This document shows positions 13,787 through 16,111 of a stretch of DNA of 16,111 bases, piece by piece. Source of the stretch: Alphaproteobacteria bacterium (lineage in GTDB: Bacteria > Pseudomonadota > Alphaproteobacteria > UBA6615); NCBI GenBank assembly GCA_013003285.1, contig JABDJY010000317.1:1-16111 (forward strand). The letters are read 5' to 3'. Each line of letters starts with the position of its first letter. Position 1 is the first letter of the stretch. Below the pieces are notes generated by a model. It worked only from the letters and a program-made list of their open reading frames with translations, was not told where the DNA came from and searched no databases. The translations under genes were made by a program, and so were the position numbers.

Positions 13787-15039
13787 CGCACTGCTCCTTC
13801 CGGTTCGATGTCCATGAGTTCGGCGTAATAGGACCAGAAACCGCGGATTGGCACGTCGTTTACCCGATAGGCGCGGTCGGATATTTCACCTTTGCCGCCG
13901 ACTTCGATGACCGCCGCCGCGTCCGGGCCCTCATGACGGCTCGCCCGATGGGCGATCTCGATCGCCTCGGCGTCCTCCATCGACACCAAACCGCCGGGTC
14001 CGAACAAGTTGAGCTGGCGCAGCCGATGATCGGTCATGTCCGCATCGTCGTCGGCATAACCGAAATAGGTCCACACCAGATCGAATGCGTCGATGCCCTT
14101 TGATTGGACCTGGCGCGTCGCCAGCGAATTGTTGAGCTGCTGGAACGAGGCGTTGGGAAACATGGTGGAGATCGCCAGATTGCGGTCATCCTCATATTCC
14201 TGACGAAATTCGAGTAGCCGCGGGTCGCGCAAGGTCAATTTATCGCTGTTGAGTTGATGGTCGCCATAGGCTGCCTTGGCGTCGGCGTCGCTGTCGGAGC
14301 CGGCATGGGCGTAGGTGAGGTTATGGCGGTGGCGCGCGTCCATCTCCACGCCGCCCTTTTGGGTTGCCCGGTCGAGCCCGAATGTCACCAGAAATTCATG
14401 CAGCAGGCTGGCGTGGTAGGTGTCGCGCAAATTCTCCAGATAGAGCTTCCAGTTGCCGTGAATGGATTGGCGCTGATAGCCGAGGACACGCAGCGGCTTG
14501 CACATCAGCCGGCTGATATGGCCGCACATCATCGGCCCTAGATAATCTTCGATCGGTTCGGTCGCCGCCGAGAATGTGCCGAAAACGATGCCTTTGTAGC
14601 AGGCCACGCGCAACCGCCGCAGACTGTGCTCGGTCTTGTCGAAATCGTCGTCCATGCCGCCCTGGCCGCCGATACCGCGCTGGAACGGAATGCCGATCAA
14701 TTCGCCGCTCAAATCGTAGCTCCAGCGGTGATAGATGCAGGTGTGCACCTTGGTATTGCCGTGCGCGTGGCGACACACGGCGGCGCCCCGGTGGGCGCAG
14801 CGGTTGACCATTGCGTGGATGGTACCGTCGCGGTCGCGGTTGACCAGAACCGGCGTGTCGCCGACCCAGGTGGTGCGAAAATCGCCGGGCTCGGGCATTT
14901 CTGCCTCGAGGCACAGATATGACCAGGTCGGCCCCCGGAATATCAGCTCCTGTTCGCGGGCATAGACGTCCGGATCGTGGTACAGCCAATAGGGGACACG
15001 CGAGTAATCGCTGCGTTGCCACTCAACATTTAACGACAT
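13783..15039 (-). CDS. Ring-hydroxylating dioxygenase, alpha (catalytic) subunit with Rieske centre
   Basis: 418 residues, normal for the family. The Rieske [2Fe-2S] ligands are C81-x-H83 (NRCAHRGAAVC) and C101-x2-H104 (TCIYHRWSYD). The mononuclear iron site is LENLRDTYHASLLH at 201-214, giving H209 and H214. D206 is the aspartate that links the two centres, and D356 in SMEDAEAIE is the likely third ligand. The enzyme would use O2 and two electrons to dihydroxylate an aromatic ring. General resemblance is to the benzoate/anthranilate/salicylate group, but the substrate cannot be assigned. AAGGGGG precedes the ATG. The gene begins 21 bases after the ABC ATPase stop. No reductase or ferredoxin is encoded in the window; the electron donor must lie to the right or elsewhere. 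Confidence 0.94.
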   Translation of the reverse strand: MSLNVEWQRSDYSRVPYWLYHDPDVYAREQELIFRGPTWSYLCLEAEMPEPGDFRTTWVGDTPVLVNRDRDGTIHAMVNRCAHRGAAVCRHAHGNTKVHTCIYHRWSYDLSGELIGIPFQRGIGGQGGMDDDFDKTEHSLRRLRVACYKGIVFGTFSAATEPIEDYLGPMMCGHISRLMCKPLRVLGYQRQSIHGNWKLYLENLRDTYHASLLHEFLVTFGLDRATQKGGVEMDARHRHNLTYAHAGSDSDADAKAAYGDHQLNSDKLTLRDPRLLEFRQEYEDDRNLAISTMFPNASFQQLNNSLATRQVQSKGIDAFDLVWTYFGYADDDADMTDHRLRQLNLFGPGGLVSMEDAEAIEIAHRASRHEGPDAAAVIEVGGKGEISDRAYRVNDVPIRGFWSYYAELMDIEPEGAVR

Positions 15040-15060
15040 GGAGCCCCCTTTTTCGCGGCG

Positions 15061-16111
15061 CTATTCCAGCAATACCGACACATTTGACGGCTGCCAGGCC
15101 AGATTTACCCGATCGCCCTCGACGACCAGGCGCGCGGCATCGGAATTGGAAACGTCGGATGTGAGCGCCACACCGTCATCGGTCCGGGTCTCGAAACGGA
15201 ACATGCCGCCGAGATACATTTTCTCCGTCACCACCGCCGAACAGCCCGTGCCGTCCGATGTCCCCGGGTTGCCGTCCATCGTTACATCCTCAAACCGCAG
15301 GGCGACCGACACCGGTTGCGCGTCGGCCAATCCGGCGGGGGCGATACAACGGAATGTCAGGCCGTCGCACGCGATCAAGCATTCGCCGTTATCGTCGATG
15401 CGCGTGACCTGCCCATCGAACACGTTGGTGTGGCCGACAAAATCGGCGACGAAGCGCGTTCGCGGCGCTTCGTAAATATCTTCCGGGGTGCCGATTTGCA
15501 GAACATGACCCTGATCCATCACCGCGATGCGGTCGGACATGGCCATCGCCTCGCCCTGATCATGGGTGACGAAAATAAACGTGTTGCCCAACGATTTGTG
15601 TAGACGCCGCAATTCGTCCTGCATCTGTAGGCGCAATTGTAAGTCGAGCGCCCCCAACGGCTCGTCGAGCAATAGCACCGACGGGTCGTTGATCAGCGCC
15701 CGCGCCATGGCGACGCGCTGCTTCTGGCCACCGCTCAACTGATCGATCTTGCGCTCGCCATAGCCTTCGAGGCGAACCAAATCGAGCGCCTGATGGACTT
15801 TCTGCTTAATGACTTCGTCGCCCAGGCGCTTCATTTTCAAGCCGAACGAGACATTGTCGAGCACGTTCATATGGGGGAACAGCGCCAAATGCTGAAAGAT
15901 CATGTTGGTGCTGCGCGCATAGGGCGGCGCACCGTATGTATCGACCCCGTCGATTAAAATTTGACCTTCGCTCGGTGTCTCGAACCCGCCGATCATGCGC
16001 AACAAGGTGGTCTTACCGCAGCCCGACGGACCGAGCAGCGAGAAAAACTCGCCGCGACGGATATCGAAGGACACATTGTCGAGCGCGGTGACTTCGCCGA
16101 ACCATTTGGAG
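15061..16111 (-). CDS. ABC transporter ATP-binding protein, PotA-type (start beyond right edge)
   Basis: The frame continues in register to the right edge. The family sequence SKWFGEVTALDNVSFDI is readable upstream of an internal GTG at 16072-16074, so the true start lies outside the window. Numbered from the first complete codon in the window, Walker A is GPSGCGKT at 27-34, the Q-loop glutamine is at 73 (FQHLALFPHMN), the signature LSGGQKQR at 125-132, Walker B VLLLDEP at 145-151 and the H-loop histidine at 183 (THDQGEAM). Beyond about residue 250 a TOBE-like regulatory domain is followed by the C-terminal sequence NLAWQPSNVSVLLE. PotA-type ATPases energise import of polyamines or similar small compounds. 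Here the gene sits 21 bases before a Rieske dioxygenase gene, suggesting that it feeds that enzyme's substrate. Permease and binding-protein genes would be expected beyond the right edge. Confidence 0.93.
   Translation of the reverse strand, partial: SKWFGEVTALDNVSFDIRRGEFFSLLGPSGCGKTTLLRMIGGFETPSEGQILIDGVDTYGAPPYARSTNMIFQHLALFPHMNVLDNVSFGLKMKRLGDEVIKQKVHQALDLVRLEGYGERKIDQLSGGQKQRVAMARALINDPSVLLLDEPLGALDLQLRLQMQDELRRLHKSLGNTFIFVTHDQGEAMAMSDRIAVMDQGHVLQIGTPEDIYEAPRTRFVADFVGHTNVFDGQVTRIDDNGECLIACDGLTFRCIAPAGLADAQPVSVALRFEDVTMDGNPGTSDGTGCSAVVTEKMYLGGMFRFETRTDDGVALTSDVSNSDAARLVVEGDRVNLAWQPSNVSVLLE

Noticed and set aside
16072..16074. GTG as the start of the ABC ATPase
   Set aside because: The sequence further upstream remains in frame and reads as conserved family sequence (KWFGEVTALDNV), so the gene is simply cut by the window edge.

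Overview
The window looks like the chromosome of a GC-rich alphaproteobacterium, possibly Rhodospirillales-like. This rests on high GC at third codon positions in most genes, alphaproteobacterial-looking families (DUF853 HerA-like ATPase, LysM protein with Ig-like repeats, PadR-controlled RND pump) and tightly overlapping operons. It is an inference, since no rRNA or marker gene is present. No rRNA, tRNA, CRISPR array, insertion sequence or phage gene was seen, and no gap between genes exceeds about 270 bases.

Layout. (1) 1-1842, minus strand: the N-terminal 360 residues of an unrecognised protein running off the left edge, then a LOG-family nucleotide hydrolase. (2) 1961-4974, plus strand: a membrane-anchored LysM protein with two Ig-like repeats, a HerA-like DUF853 ATPase and a 66-residue unknown protein. 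(3) 5095-7235: a DUF4332 helix-hairpin-helix protein and a seven-repeat Sel1 protein (both minus), then a divergent unknown protein on the plus strand. This part is visibly richer in A+T than its surroundings. (4) 7349-12372, minus strand: an efflux operon read as PadR-type repressor, periplasmic adaptor, RND pump. A perfect 8-3-8 inverted repeat overlapping an AT-rich promoter lies upstream. No outer-membrane channel gene is present. (5) 12561-16111, minus strand: a catabolic operon read as PotA-type ABC ATPase (running off the right edge), Rieske dioxygenase alpha subunit, beta subunit, and an Asp/Glu racemase / maleate isomerase family enzyme. The last three overlap by four bases each and are probably translationally coupled.

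How the genes may work together. The right-hand operon reads as uptake of a small charged or aromatic compound, dihydroxylation of its ring, and processing of a resulting acid. The substrate cannot be named from sequence, and the electron-transfer reductase/ferredoxin and the transporter's permeases and binding protein are not in view. The neighbouring PadR-MFP-RND operon probably exports a hydrophobic or phenolic toxicant under feedback control by PadR. No clearly new defence or mobile system was found. The best leads are the dioxygenase-racemase-ABC operon, the RND pump with an extra hydrophobic segment and a single transmembrane-4 aspartate, the palindromic operator, and the unrecognised protein at the left edge.
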